Assembly (NCBI GenBank): GCA_964567585.1
Contig: CAZMND010000001.1
Coordinates: 1-64,000, forward strand
Source: CALZKI01 sp964567585
GTDB taxonomy: Bacteria > Bacillota > Clostridia > Lachnospirales > Lachnospiraceae
Length of the DNA stretch: 64,000 nucleotides
Reading direction: 5' to 3'
The first letter of the stretch is position 1; the number at the start of each line of letters is the position of its first letter. The translations under genes were made by a program, and so were the position numbers. This document shows, piece by piece, positions 1 through 8,624 of the stretch. The notes beneath the pieces are model-generated. The model did no database searches. It was given only the letters and a program-made list of their open reading frames with translations, and was not told the DNA's origin.

Positions 1-264
1 AATCGGCTTTTCCCAGGACATAAATTTATGAAGTCCGCCCACTTCTTTTATGAGCTTATCACCGGTTCTCACGTGTAAATGATACGTATTTGACAACTGA
101 ACCTGTGTTTTAATCTGCTCCAAATCCTCGGTTGATACAGCACCTTTAATTGCCGCCACCGTTCCTACATTCATAAATACCGGTGTCTGGATTGTTCCGT
201 GTACTGTTTCAAAGCTCGCTCTTTTAGCGTTGCCTTCCTGTTTTAACAAAGTATATTTTCCCAT
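1..264 (-). CDS. tgt: Queuine tRNA-ribosyltransferase, N-terminal part
   Basis: Partial gene: only the first 88 codons lie in the window and the gene runs off the left edge. The translation begins MGKYTLLKQEGNAKRAS and continues with the family pattern IQTPVFMNVGTVAAIKG and LSNTYHLHVR, typical of bacterial tRNA-guanine transglycosylase, which swaps guanine-34 for the queuine precursor preQ1 in GUN anticodons. It acts in the cytoplasm. The ATG is preceded by GGAG overlapping the end of the upstream carboxypeptidase gene, 8 bases away, so the two are probably cotranscribed. The catalytic aspartates and zinc site are outside the window and cannot be checked. Confidence 0.9.
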   Translation of the reverse strand, partial: MGKYTLLKQEGNAKRASFETVHGTIQTPVFMNVGTVAAIKGAVSTEDLEQIKTQVQLSNTYHLHVRTGDKLIKEVGGLHKFMSWEKPI

Positions 265-272
265 ACTATAAT

Positions 273-1328
273 CTACTCCAAACGTTCTACAAATTCTTCA
301 AGGGTAATTCCCTCATCCATAATCACAGTAGCCGCTTCCACACCTACATATCTGAAATGCCAGGGTTCAAAGTCGATACCGGTTATGTACTCCTTATTCT
401 TTGGATAACGTAAAATAAAACCAAATTCACGGCTGTGTTCATTAAGCCATTTTCCCGCATCCGTATCACCAAAGCCTTCATCTAAAGCGGTGTACGTATT
501 GCTTACAATATCCAGTGCCAAGCCAAGCTGATGTTCACTTGCCCCCGGAACGGTTACTACCTGGGAACCCAAAATATAAGCTTCCATATAGGAATAGCCT
601 GCACTCATATACATATTGATTTTCCTGTCAAAAAGCATTTCCTGATAGGCATAGTCACGATAAGGCGAACAAATCTGCAAATAAATGCCATCCTCTTTTG
701 CCGCCTGCAACATACTTAACAAATCATCAATGATTCTGGCATCACATTTCATTACACCCTTCATTGTATTAATATTCCCCAGTTCCACCTCATAATCCTC
801 AGGAACAGGATGTTGTTTATTTATCAGGAGCAAACGCCAGTCATTTTTATCAAACTCATAGTCCGCATATGTTTCTGCACTGGCTGTTATGTGTTCTCTT
901 GCCTCATACTCATTGTTCTCCAAAATATCATCTACGGAAAAGCGGTCCGCTTCATCCAAATTTTTCAGTTGTTCCTTTTCATACCCGTCAATGAAATCAT
1001 CATCTTCTATAATAGTATCTACTTTTATTTGTTCTTCTACTACCAGTTCCAAATCCGAATCCGGTTTTTCTCCGTTTTGTGGCAATGCGTAGGCATAACT
1101 TGTTCCTGTATTTTGAGACATTTCCACAAAACTACTGCTTAAACCAAATATCATAATCGCCGCCAAAGCAATAATGATTCGTTTCGCATTTCCTGCAAAG
1201 AACAAACCTATATAATAAAACATCAACAAAAACTTGTAATATGCGATTCTGAAAAAACGCATAAACAGCTTCTTTTTCTTTGCCTGATGAATTTTTGACT
1301 TCATTCTTTCTTCAAAAGTTTTCTTCAT
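273..1328 (-). CDS. VanY-like D-alanyl-D-alanine carboxypeptidase (M15 family), membrane-anchored
   Basis: About 351 residues. A very basic N-terminus is followed by a membrane segment (roughly residues 30-60) and an acidic linker, so the enzyme domain should lie outside the cell. The C-terminal half carries the M15B zinc-peptidase signature: SEHQLGLALDIV supplies a zinc His and Asp, and EPWHFRYV supplies the catalytic Glu and last zinc His. The family trims the terminal D-alanine from peptidoglycan stem peptides. I chose the ATG at 1328 because AAGAGGA lies about 11 bases upstream; an in-frame TTG at 1370 has no such site. It is divergent from aroC and just upstream of tgt on the same strand. 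A resistance role is not indicated, since no vanR/S/H/A-like neighbours are present. Confidence 0.88.
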   Translation of the reverse strand: MKKTFEERMKSKIHQAKKKKLFMRFFRIAYYKFLLMFYYIGLFFAGNAKRIIIALAAIMIFGLSSSFVEMSQNTGTSYAYALPQNGEKPDSDLELVVEEQIKVDTIIEDDDFIDGYEKEQLKNLDEADRFSVDDILENNEYEAREHITASAETYADYEFDKNDWRLLLINKQHPVPEDYEVELGNINTMKGVMKCDARIIDDLLSMLQAAKEDGIYLQICSPYRDYAYQEMLFDRKINMYMSAGYSYMEAYILGSQVVTVPGASEHQLGLALDIVSNTYTALDEGFGDTDAGKWLNEHSREFGFILRYPKNKEYITGIDFEPWHFRYVGVEAATVIMDEGITLEEFVERLE

Positions 1329-1397
1329 CTTTTTGTATTTCCTCTTAGGATGTGTTAAAATATCAAACAAATCATAGCATACTTAATTAAATTTTGC

Positions 1398-1403
1398 TAT
1401 AAT
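1398..1403 (+). promoter_or_regulatory. Probable -10 box of aroC
   Basis: A consensus TATAAT lies 31 bases before the aroC start. The matching -35 position (TAGCAT around 1375-1380) is weak, so only the -10 is convincing. Confidence 0.4.
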
Positions 1404-1434
1404 CATATTACTTTATTTTATCGAGGTGAAAAAA

Positions 1435-2478
1435 ATGGCTGGTTCGACATATGGAAACATATTTAAAATAACTACCTGGGGCGAATCCCACGGACCTGCA
1501 CTGGGCGTTGTAATAGACGGATGTCCTGCAGGACTTTCCTTAAACGAGGAAGATATTCAGAAATATTTAGACAGAAGAAAACCGGGACAAAATTCCACTA
1601 CCACTGCCCGAAAAGAAAGCGATATGGTAGAAATTTTATCCGGCGTATTTGAAGGCGTAACAACCGGTGCACCGATTTCTTTGATGGTTAGAAACGGTGA
1701 CCAACATTCCAAAGATTATTCAAATATCGCAAATGTATATAGACCGGGACATGCGGACTACACCTTTGATACCAAATATGGTATCCGCGATTACAGAGGC
1801 GGCGGACGCTCTTCCGGCCGTGAAACCTTAAGCCGCGTGGCAGCAGGAGCCATTGCCATCAAGATTTTAGAATCCATTGGAATCAAAATCGAAGCAAAGG
1901 CTTCTTCCATCGGTCCTGTTATTTTGGAAAATGGTATGAATGACGAAGCCGTAAAATACATAGAAGAATGCAAATCCCGACTTGACAGCGTAGGCGGCTC
2001 TATCGAATGTAAAATTACAGGAATGCCTGTGGGAATCGGTGATCCTGTTTTTGAAAAACTGGATGCAAACCTTGCCAAAGCTATGATGTCAATCGGTGCT
2101 GTTAAAGCCGTTGAAATCGGTGATGGCGTAAATGTCAGTACTGCTGTGGCCTCAGAGAATAACGACGACTTTTGCCTGAGCGAAGGTGCTATTTCCAAGG
2201 TAACCAACCACAGTGGCGGAATTTTAGGCGGTATGAGCGACGGTGATACTATTGTAATCAAAACTCACATTAAGCCTACTCCATCTATTTCAAGACCACA
2301 GTCTACCGTAACCAAAAATGGTGAGGAAACTACTATCGAAATCCATGGCCGTCACGATCCTTGCATCGTTCCAAGAGCCATCGTAGTTGTGGAAGCTATG
2401 GCTGCCATTACAGTTTTAGATGCTTTACTGCTTAATATGACTGCAAAGCTTGATAATATTAAGAAGTTTTATGAATAA
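1435..2478 (+). CDS. aroC: Chorismate synthase
   Basis: 347 residues. Converts 5-enolpyruvylshikimate-3-phosphate to chorismate, the last step of the shikimate pathway, using reduced FMN. The N-terminus AGSTYGNIFKITTWGESHGPALG and the segments YRPGHADYTFDTKYG and RDYRGGGRSSGRETLSRVA are the family signatures, and the length is normal. The ATG at 1435 has GAGG eight bases upstream; a GTG three codons earlier overlaps that ribosome site and is less likely. The gene is alone on the plus strand between a divergent carboxypeptidase and a terminator, with no other shikimate genes nearby. Confidence 0.97.
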   Translation: MAGSTYGNIFKITTWGESHGPALGVVIDGCPAGLSLNEEDIQKYLDRRKPGQNSTTTARKESDMVEILSGVFEGVTTGAPISLMVRNGDQHSKDYSNIANVYRPGHADYTFDTKYGIRDYRGGGRSSGRETLSRVAAGAIAIKILESIGIKIEAKASSIGPVILENGMNDEAVKYIEECKSRLDSVGGSIECKITGMPVGIGDPVFEKLDANLAKAMMSIGAVKAVEIGDGVNVSTAVASENNDDFCLSEGAISKVTNHSGGILGGMSDGDTIVIKTHIKPTPSISRPQSTVTKNGEETTIEIHGRHDPCIVPRAIVVVEAMAAITVLDALLLNMTAKLDNIKKFYE

Positions 2479-2483
2479 TAATA

Positions 2484-2521
2484 AAAAAGCATATCACTAT
2501 CACAAGGTGGTATGCTTTTAC
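2484..2521 (+). terminator. Terminator after aroC
   Basis: AAAAGCATATCAC pairs with GTGGTATGCTTTT around an 8-base loop. The stem is A/T-flanked on both sides, so it could act in both directions. Confidence 0.75.
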
Positions 2522-2624
2522 TTTTAATTGATTTATATTTTTTTCTTGCGATTCTGTTTATTATACAAAAACCTTCGCATTTGGCTTCCTTTTTAGAATA
2601 GCTTTTTCTACTGCATCTACTAAA

Positions 2625-2879
2625 TCATTTTACCCTCCTTCTAATTTTAGAAAAAACTTCTTCGTGGGTATATCGTAAATCATTCTCTATTGCACATCTA
2701 TCCGCTTCATCAAGAGATATTTCGACACCTTCAACTAACTTTGAATATGATTCCAGACTCATAACAACCATAGCTCCATAACCGTTTTTTGTTAAATACA
2801 CCGGCTCACCACCTCCAATAGCTTTTTCTATCTCCGGAAATTTATTTCTTAAATCCGAAACCGGTCTTATCTGTATCAT
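2625..2879 (-). CDS. Phd/YefM-type antitoxin, apparently unpaired
   Basis: 84 residues beginning MIQIRPVSDLRNKFPEI, followed by PVYLTKNGYGAMVVMSLESY, the classic Phd/YefM fold that binds operator DNA with its N-terminus and neutralises a RelE/Doc-type toxin with its C-terminus. AAGGAGG sits six bases before the ATG at 2879; an upstream in-frame ATG at 2897 overlaps that site. A toxin gene normally starts at or inside the antitoxin stop codon. Here an ATG overlaps the stop but meets TAG after one codon, and no toxin-sized frame follows before the aroC terminator. The antitoxin is therefore orphan or its toxin has been lost. Confidence 0.85.
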   Translation of the reverse strand: MIQIRPVSDLRNKFPEIEKAIGGGEPVYLTKNGYGAMVVMSLESYSKLVEGVEISLDEADRCAIENDLRYTHEEVFSKIRRRVK

Positions 2880-2923
2880 AATATCCTCCTTAATCATTTA
2901 ATCACAAATCACTACAAAACATA

Positions 2924-2953
2924 TTTTATCATAGTTTTATCAATATTTTATCA
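2924..2953 (-). repeat. Three TTTTATCA repeats at 11-bp spacing
   Basis: TTTTATCA occurs at 2924, 2935 and 2946, exactly one helical turn apart, between the candidate promoter and the antitoxin start. This is what an autoregulatory operator could look like, but Phd/YefM sites are usually short palindromes, so binding is only a guess. Confidence 0.45.
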
Positions 2954-2969
2954 TTATAATTCATAAGTA

Positions 2970-2998
2970 AGTATATCTTAATATTATATTTTATACAA
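2970..2998 (-). promoter_or_regulatory. Candidate promoter of the antitoxin
   Basis: On the minus strand TTGTAT, 17 bases, then TATACT. It lies about 90 bases upstream of the antitoxin start with the 11-bp repeats between. Confidence 0.5.
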
Positions 2999-3034
2999 GT
3001 ACTATTTATAAAAAGAATCCCTTAAGTCTACCAT

Positions 3035-4729
3035 TTATTCTACCCAAATCACTTCACCAAATTCTCCTAAAACCTTTTGAACGGCTTCGGTTGTATTATA
3101 ATAACGCTCTATAATTTGGGAATTCGTTTGGCGGACACAGTTCATTCCCTGGTGTTTCCGCAATATTACTGTGTTCCCTGACGCATTTATAAAACCGGCA
3201 TCCGAAACATTTTCCAAATTAATAACTCTATCGTCACGACAAAACAAAAATAAATTATCACAAAGCGAAAAACCGGATATATCCACATCCCCGGAATTAT
3301 CCCATATATGAATGGTTCCCAAAACGTATGGGTCATTTCCTGCTTCGTCATGGGCCGCTCCGATATCAAGGAAATAATTATCCTGAATAATTACTTCCGA
3401 CATATCCACACCTTCTGCTGATTCCAAAAAGCATATAATACCGATTCCACCATCGCATTTTTCAAACACATTTCCTTTGGCAACTACATCACCTAATTTC
3501 AGTGTATGTCCATCCGTTCTGCCTGTCCATCCGATTTCTACCGTAAAACCGCCTTCCCTACTACCGTAAAAGTAATTATTATAATATCGGCTTCCTGCTC
3601 CATGAAAACCACTACATTCTCCCCCTACATACCCCATATGAGACTCAGGATCAAAATTAATATACTGGTCTCCGCAGAAATACACTTCACAATTTTGCAA
3701 AGTGCAACCTATACAATCCTCACCTGCCATATTTGCAAAAGCTTGATTTCCCGTATTTCTAACTATCAAATTGTCGTAAGTACAGTTGTTACCGCAATGA
3801 ACACCAAATCCACTGCAAAGGTCCATTTTTTCATATACCTCACCGGGATTTCCTTTGTCGCAACTAAAATATAAAGTTCCTGTATCTTCGCAGGAATAAA
3901 CATATAACTGTCCCGACATTTCATCCATCCATTCATTTCCAGGACGAACATCTACGAAAAAGGTTTCATTCGGTAATGCTGTCACGTCGTATAAATCACC
4001 ATTCTCATAGTGACAAATTCTCCCCTCCGGATTCCAATGATCAGTTGACAAACATACCTGATACCATACGCCATCCCAATAAAAACCTTCCCGATTATCC
4101 GCAGAATATGTATCATTTAAAGTAATCGAACCTAAAAACGGCACCTCTTTATAATATACCCATATATTATCGGTACCTTCAAGCAAGGTCCAATATTCAG
4201 GATTTGCCGCATTCTCTAAAGAAAAATCAAATACCGGCTTTTCTCCCTCACCGTAGGTAGAATATATCATATTTGGATACCAAAGAGAAATTCCATCCCG
4301 ATTCCACACATCTCCTCGCTTAAAGAGAATTGTTGCTCCTCCATTATTTTGCACACTTTCATAAATAACTCCGGTCGGGTCTTCATTGATACGCTTACAT
4401 GTTTTCCAAGCTGTTTCAGGTGTCAATCCATCATTACTATCATCCCCTGTGGAAGACGATACATAAAATATGGTTCCCACCGGTTCAATCGTAGTTTCAG
4501 AATTTTGAATCTGTTCTATCCTTGTATCTATCATATTGTAATATTCTGTAAGGAGTGTATCTTCTGTGTCTTCTCTATTACTTTCCGCCTGAATGGAATC
4601 ATCTTCCTCTGTCAAGTTTTCTACTTCAGTTCCTATATCATCTTTGACCACTTCTTTTCCACAAGCCGTCATCAAAACACCGAAGATACCTAATATAACC
4701 ATTCTTGTATACACTTTTCCGTTTATCAT
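3035..4729 (-). CDS. Predicted beta-helix lipoprotein
   Basis: 564 residues. The N-terminus is a lipoprotein signal ending in LMTAC, followed by an acidic linker rich in E, D and S. From about residue 90 the sequence GTIFYVSSSTGDDSNDG...TAW resembles the start of pectate-lyase-like right-handed beta-helix proteins, and later segments (NNYFYGSREGG, KGNVFEKCDGG, QDNYFLDIG) have the N-x-F/I periodicity of such helices. Such domains bind or cleave polysaccharide, but I see no clear catalytic motif. I preferred the ATG at 4729, with GGGAG eight bases upstream, to the GTG at 4744. It is the last gene of cluster 1 and is surface-exposed like the two genes before it. Confidence 0.7.
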   Translation of the reverse strand: MINGKVYTRMVILGIFGVLMTACGKEVVKDDIGTEVENLTEEDDSIQAESNREDTEDTLLTEYYNMIDTRIEQIQNSETTIEPVGTIFYVSSSTGDDSNDGLTPETAWKTCKRINEDPTGVIYESVQNNGGATILFKRGDVWNRDGISLWYPNMIYSTYGEGEKPVFDFSLENAANPEYWTLLEGTDNIWVYYKEVPFLGSITLNDTYSADNREGFYWDGVWYQVCLSTDHWNPEGRICHYENGDLYDVTALPNETFFVDVRPGNEWMDEMSGQLYVYSCEDTGTLYFSCDKGNPGEVYEKMDLCSGFGVHCGNNCTYDNLIVRNTGNQAFANMAGEDCIGCTLQNCEVYFCGDQYINFDPESHMGYVGGECSGFHGAGSRYYNNYFYGSREGGFTVEIGWTGRTDGHTLKLGDVVAKGNVFEKCDGGIGIICFLESAEGVDMSEVIIQDNYFLDIGAAHDEAGNDPYVLGTIHIWDNSGDVDISGFSLCDNLFLFCRDDRVINLENVSDAGFINASGNTVILRKHQGMNCVRQTNSQIIERYYNTTEAVQKVLGEFGEVIWVE

Positions 4730-4797
4730 ATATAAATCTCCCACATTAACAGAGTATATATAGATTGCCTATAATTTCACAAAATCAATTAAAATTA

Positions 4798-5589
4798 TTA
4801 ATCTGAAAATTCACATCCGGTACACTCTTTTTCCAAACCACAATGTGTACAATAATCACATACTTTTGTTACAACACCGCCACTTGATATTGTCCTGTGC
4901 CCCCAATTATGCCCTTCTATTGGAAGCACTTCCGTATATGTGTCACCACAACCAACACAACAATATTCTATCAGACCTTCACTCTTACAAGTAGCGAAAC
5001 TAATAATATCTCGATTATACCCTATATGTTCTCCCACAGCTGCTATCGACTCTGTATAACTGTGTCCGCAACCGCAGGTATAGGTTCTAACTCCGGCAGT
5101 TGTACAAGTAGGATTAGCAGTTACCGAACTATTATAATGATGACCGGTGGCCGCTATCGCTTCTGTGTAACTATGCCCGCAACTACAGGTAAACGTTTTC
5201 ACTCCATTTGATGTGCATGTTGAATTGGCTGTAATCGCCTCACTATAAGCGTGGGTATGCACCGGTGCCGGCGGTTGTTCCGGTTCTGATTCCGGTTGTT
5301 TTTCCGATTCCGTTTTTTCTTCTACAGGCTCATCGTTTTCCTTTTCATCAGAATCCGAATCATCTGTAGTCTCCGTGTTTTCTGCCGTTATCTCATCTGT
5401 ATCTTCTATTGGTTCCGTATTCTCCAAAACCTCTTTTTCCCTATCTTCTGCCCTAACAATGTAGGTACCTTCAATAATGCTGATAGTTTCAGACACCTCG
5501 GTACTGCCGGCTTCATCAGTGCCACAGGCAGTCAAAATAAACATTATTAATAAAATAAAAATAATTTTCGTTTTCTTATTTTTGAACAT
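4798..5589 (-). CDS. Lipoprotein with Cys/His-rich repeats
   Basis: 263 residues. Signal peptide with lipobox ILTAC, then a block around residues 33-58 that is nearly identical to the upstream paralogue (SIIEGTYIVRAEDREKEVL), a long acidic E/D/T linker, and three to four repeats of the form C-T-x2-G-V-x-T-[FY]-x-C-x-C-G-x-S-Y-T-E-x-I-x-A-x-G-H. The paired cysteines suggest a metal-bound or disulfide-linked knuckle. Repeats of this form occur in many clostridial surface proteins without known function. It is the second last gene of cluster 1, 41 bases after its paralogue, and probably displayed on the outer face of the membrane. Confidence 0.7.
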   Translation of the reverse strand: MFKNKKTKIIFILLIMFILTACGTDEAGSTEVSETISIIEGTYIVRAEDREKEVLENTEPIEDTDEITAENTETTDDSDSDEKENDEPVEEKTESEKQPESEPEQPPAPVHTHAYSEAITANSTCTSNGVKTFTCSCGHSYTEAIAATGHHYNSSVTANPTCTTAGVRTYTCGCGHSYTESIAAVGEHIGYNRDIISFATCKSEGLIEYCCVGCGDTYTEVLPIEGHNWGHRTISSGGVVTKVCDYCTHCGLEKECTGCEFSD

Positions 5590-5630
5590 TTTATAATCCT
5601 TTTAAATTCAACATTAAACATCTAAAAAAC

Positions 5631-6632
5631 TTATTCTTGTGCACCACATCTATTACACGTACCAAGAAGGTAATTGTGTCCATACGCAGGAAGCACTTCC
5701 GTTACACGTTCCTCGCAACCTGTATTCCAACAAATTGCACTTATACCAAGCCCATCCGTTGTACAAGTACGCTTTATTATAACATTGGTATCTGAATAGG
5801 GATTTCTCTCAACCATATGATGTCCTGTCGCAGGAAGAACTCTCGTTTCCCTATATTCACATTGCCATCCCCAGCACCAATATTCTGCACTACCATTTTG
5901 AGTACAGGTAGGTGCTATAATATTGTCTGCCTGATTATCACTACATAAATCATGTCCCGTAGCCGGGATTGCTTCCGTATAGGATGCTCCACAACTACAT
6001 GTATAGGTCATAACCCCCGCCGTCGTACAGCGTGCACTTGTTGTTTCTTCGCCTTCATAATTATGCCCTGTGGCAGATATAGTTTCCGTGTATGAATCTC
6101 CACAACTGCAACTAAACGTCTTCACCCCGTTCTTTGTACACGTCGCCTTAGTTGTTACACTGCTACTATAACTGTGCGTATGTGTAGATACACTAGGTGT
6201 AGTCGGCTGCGTAGATGTAGAAGAACCAGTAGATGTCGACGGCTTACTTGGCGTAGTCGGTTGCGTTGTTGTAGCAGGTTTACTTGGCGTAGTTGTCTGT
6301 CCCTGCTGGGATGGTTTTTCCTGTGTAGCCGGTTTCTCATTACCCGTATCTGTCTTATCCGAAACAGTCGTTCCCGGCTTCTCATCCTTATTTTCCACAG
6401 TCTCCGTATTTTCTGCCGTTGTCTCTTCTGTATCTGTTACCGTTTCCGTATTCTCCTCATCAGCTGTATTCTCCAAAACTTCTTTTTCCCTATCTTCAGC
6501 CCTGACAATATAGGTGCCCTCAATAATACTGATTGTTTCAGATGATTCCGCAGTTTGACCATCATTTTTGCCACAACCAAATAACAAACACAGTATGAAA
6601 CAAATAACAAAAACATTTCCTTTAATCTTCAT
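5631..6632 (-). CDS. Lipoprotein with Cys/His-rich repeats, larger paralogue
   Basis: 333 residues. Lipobox LLFGC, then the same short conserved segment as the downstream paralogue, a Thr/Ser/Pro-rich low-complexity stalk (TTPSKPATTTQPTTPSKPST) likely to span cell wall, and about five C-x2-G / C-x-C-G / G-H repeats at the C-terminus. The conserved segment differs from the paralogue at DNA level mostly by silent changes, so its protein sequence is under selection. The start overlaps the end of the kinase gene by 11 bases, which indicates translational coupling. A role as an extracellular partner of the cluster 1 kinases is possible but not shown. Confidence 0.72.
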   Translation of the reverse strand: MKIKGNVFVICFILCLLFGCGKNDGQTAESSETISIIEGTYIVRAEDREKEVLENTADEENTETVTDTEETTAENTETVENKDEKPGTTVSDKTDTGNEKPATQEKPSQQGQTTTPSKPATTTQPTTPSKPSTSTGSSTSTQPTTPSVSTHTHSYSSSVTTKATCTKNGVKTFSCSCGDSYTETISATGHNYEGEETTSARCTTAGVMTYTCSCGASYTEAIPATGHDLCSDNQADNIIAPTCTQNGSAEYWCWGWQCEYRETRVLPATGHHMVERNPYSDTNVIIKRTCTTDGLGISAICWNTGCEERVTEVLPAYGHNYLLGTCNRCGAQE

Positions 6633-8607
6633 TCAAAACACTCCCGTCAAAATAATTGATGTTCGCTTTAAAATCACGTTTTGCTCCCTTTGGGGTTAAA
6701 TAATGGAACGACCCGTCCTTCAAAACAAAGAAAAAGTTTCCATCTACGTAATCACAACTATAAATATCCTGACTTGTTAAAGTCTTTATTTCCGACACGT
6801 TTCTGTTTCTGTCATAAAAATAAACCTTCTTTGCATCCTCACCCACATAGTAAAATCCCTTTTGCATTGAATTTTCTACCGGGTAAATACCCATCTTCAC
6901 AAAAATGTTCCCACATTCGGCCTTCTCTATCTGACGTGTTCCGGGATGAATCATATACAGTTCGCCACTACCTGTCACCGCATATATGGTCTTACCGCCA
7001 CTTCTTAAACAAGCAATTTCACCCAGTGCATCACTTTTCTTAAGATAAGATGATTTTCCTTTTTCCAAATCCATCACATAAATTCCGGCTCCTTTATCCC
7101 CTTCCGTAGCATAATAAAACAACCGGTTTTCATAAAACGTAAATCCATCTGCTAAAAGAACATCATCAGTAACCAAAGCTTCCTTTCCGCCGGATAAGTC
7201 TACACTGTACAAATGTCCATCACTTTCTTTCACATAATAGAGCATCTCATCCTTCATAAAAAAAGTATTCTCCACCGCATCATTTGCCATATATTCAATT
7301 TCACTGCTTCCATCAGATGCAAAACGAATCAAACCAATATCTGTAAAAACCATATAGACATAGTCATCTTCGCCAAGGAAAATATCTCCCAATCTTACAT
7401 CCGAAAACAGTACACTCTCCTGCTGGATACCATATTCACTGTTTAAAAAGCCCCATAAAAGACCGTCCTCATAACGAAGAAACAGTTTTTCTCCCTTGGT
7501 TGCTACAATTGGTGATGAAATGCACATCTCTCCCGGCAAATCCGCCACATTGCTTTCCTTGTTTTTTATAAAAATCATACCTATAAAAGTTAAAACAAGT
7601 ACAGCCGCTACTGCTAAGATAGCAATCAAAGGCTTTTTAAATTTCCGCATTTTTCGGATAAATTTCAGACGTTTTACCTGCTTCTCATCCGCCTTGCCTC
7701 CCAGCTCTGATACCTGCAAAGGACCATACCAGCATTCATATAACTCCTTGGCGTTCTGGATACGTTTTTCTTTAAAAACAGCCAAGCCCTGCATGAGAGC
7801 GTGCTCTTTTTCCCTGTCCATAGCAATACCAAGTGCAGAGGGTGGTTTCAAATTATCATTCCGGATTCGTTCCATGGATTCTGTAGGCACCTTTCCCGTA
7901 ATACAACGGTAAACCGTGGCACATAACGCATAAATATCACTCCATGGTCCCTGTTCGCCTCTGGTACGGTATTGTTCCTCCGGCGCATACCCCGGTTTTA
8001 AAAGCACGGACAAACTCTTTTCTCCGTTGATACTGACCTCTCTTGCCGCGCCAAAATCCAATAACTTCACGGAATTTCCCGTAAGCACCATAATATTATC
8101 CGGGCTGATATCCCTATGGATAATTCCCTGTTTATGTACCTCTACAAGAGACTTTAAAACAGGCTCAACCAGTTCCAGGGCATGAGCTACCGGAATTCTT
8201 CCGCCTACCTGTTTTAAATATCCTTTTAAAGTAATTCCGTCCAGATATTCCATAACGATATAGGCCGTATTATTTTCTTCGAAATAATCCCTGACCGCAA
8301 CAATCCCCCGCTGACCTGCCAATTTACCAAGACTTCTGGCCTCTTTAATAAACTTTCTTTTACCATCCTCATAAATTTCCTTTTTATCGCCGCTAAATGG
8401 CATAACCGTGTTGCTGTTACCGGTTTCTCTTGTAACGTATCCCGCAAGATAATATTCCTTAATGGCCACCGGCAATTCCAAAACCGTATCCTCAGCCAAA
8501 TAAGTGATACCAAAGCCACCTTCACCAAGCACCTTTTCAATACGATATTTATTATTTAAAATGACACCTTGCTTTAACTGATGATAGTGACTTTCTGTCA
8601 TAGCCAT
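6622..8607 (-). CDS. Membrane Ser/Thr protein kinase with extracellular DUF5050-like sensor
   Basis: 661 residues. The kinase domain covers about residues 20-300: glycine loop GEGGFGITYLA (28-38), ATP lysine K50 in VAIKEYY, catalytic loop HRDISPDN (164-171), DFG at 184-186 and a PGYAPEEQY activation segment. One membrane helix lies at about 325-347. The outer 310 residues are a series of short strands with repeated patterns (LYYV, IYVMD, YAVTGSGELY) resembling DUF5050 or a beta-propeller. It should sense an outside signal and phosphorylate cytoplasmic Ser/Thr. A second ATG two codons in (8601) has better spacing from AGGAGG. It follows the pseudokinase gene by 17 bases. Confidence 0.88.
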   Translation of the reverse strand: MAMTESHYHQLKQGVILNNKYRIEKVLGEGGFGITYLAEDTVLELPVAIKEYYLAGYVTRETGNSNTVMPFSGDKKEIYEDGKRKFIKEARSLGKLAGQRGIVAVRDYFEENNTAYIVMEYLDGITLKGYLKQVGGRIPVAHALELVEPVLKSLVEVHKQGIIHRDISPDNIMVLTGNSVKLLDFGAAREVSINGEKSLSVLLKPGYAPEEQYRTRGEQGPWSDIYALCATVYRCITGKVPTESMERIRNDNLKPPSALGIAMDREKEHALMQGLAVFKEKRIQNAKELYECWYGPLQVSELGGKADEKQVKRLKFIRKMRKFKKPLIAILAVAAVLVLTFIGMIFIKNKESNVADLPGEMCISSPIVATKGEKLFLRYEDGLLWGFLNSEYGIQQESVLFSDVRLGDIFLGEDDYVYMVFTDIGLIRFASDGSSEIEYMANDAVENTFFMKDEMLYYVKESDGHLYSVDLSGGKEALVTDDVLLADGFTFYENRLFYYATEGDKGAGIYVMDLEKGKSSYLKKSDALGEIACLRSGGKTIYAVTGSGELYMIHPGTRQIEKAECGNIFVKMGIYPVENSMQKGFYYVGEDAKKVYFYDRNRNVSEIKTLTSQDIYSCDYVDGNFFFVLKDGSFHYLTPKGAKRDFKANINYFDGSVLNED

Positions 8608-8624
8608 TTTCCTCCTGCCGGTTA

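Noticed and set aside
273..1328. Vancomycin resistance gene vanY
   Set aside because: M15 carboxypeptidases are common housekeeping enzymes, and no other van genes are present.
1791..2261. Long minus-strand frame inside aroC
   Set aside because: It is a shadow of the conserved aroC coding frame with no ribosome site or recognisable domain.
2561..2629. DLVDAVEKAILKRKPNAKVFV as a toxin
   Set aside because: Only 22 codons and no start codon; it is not recognisable as a toxin.
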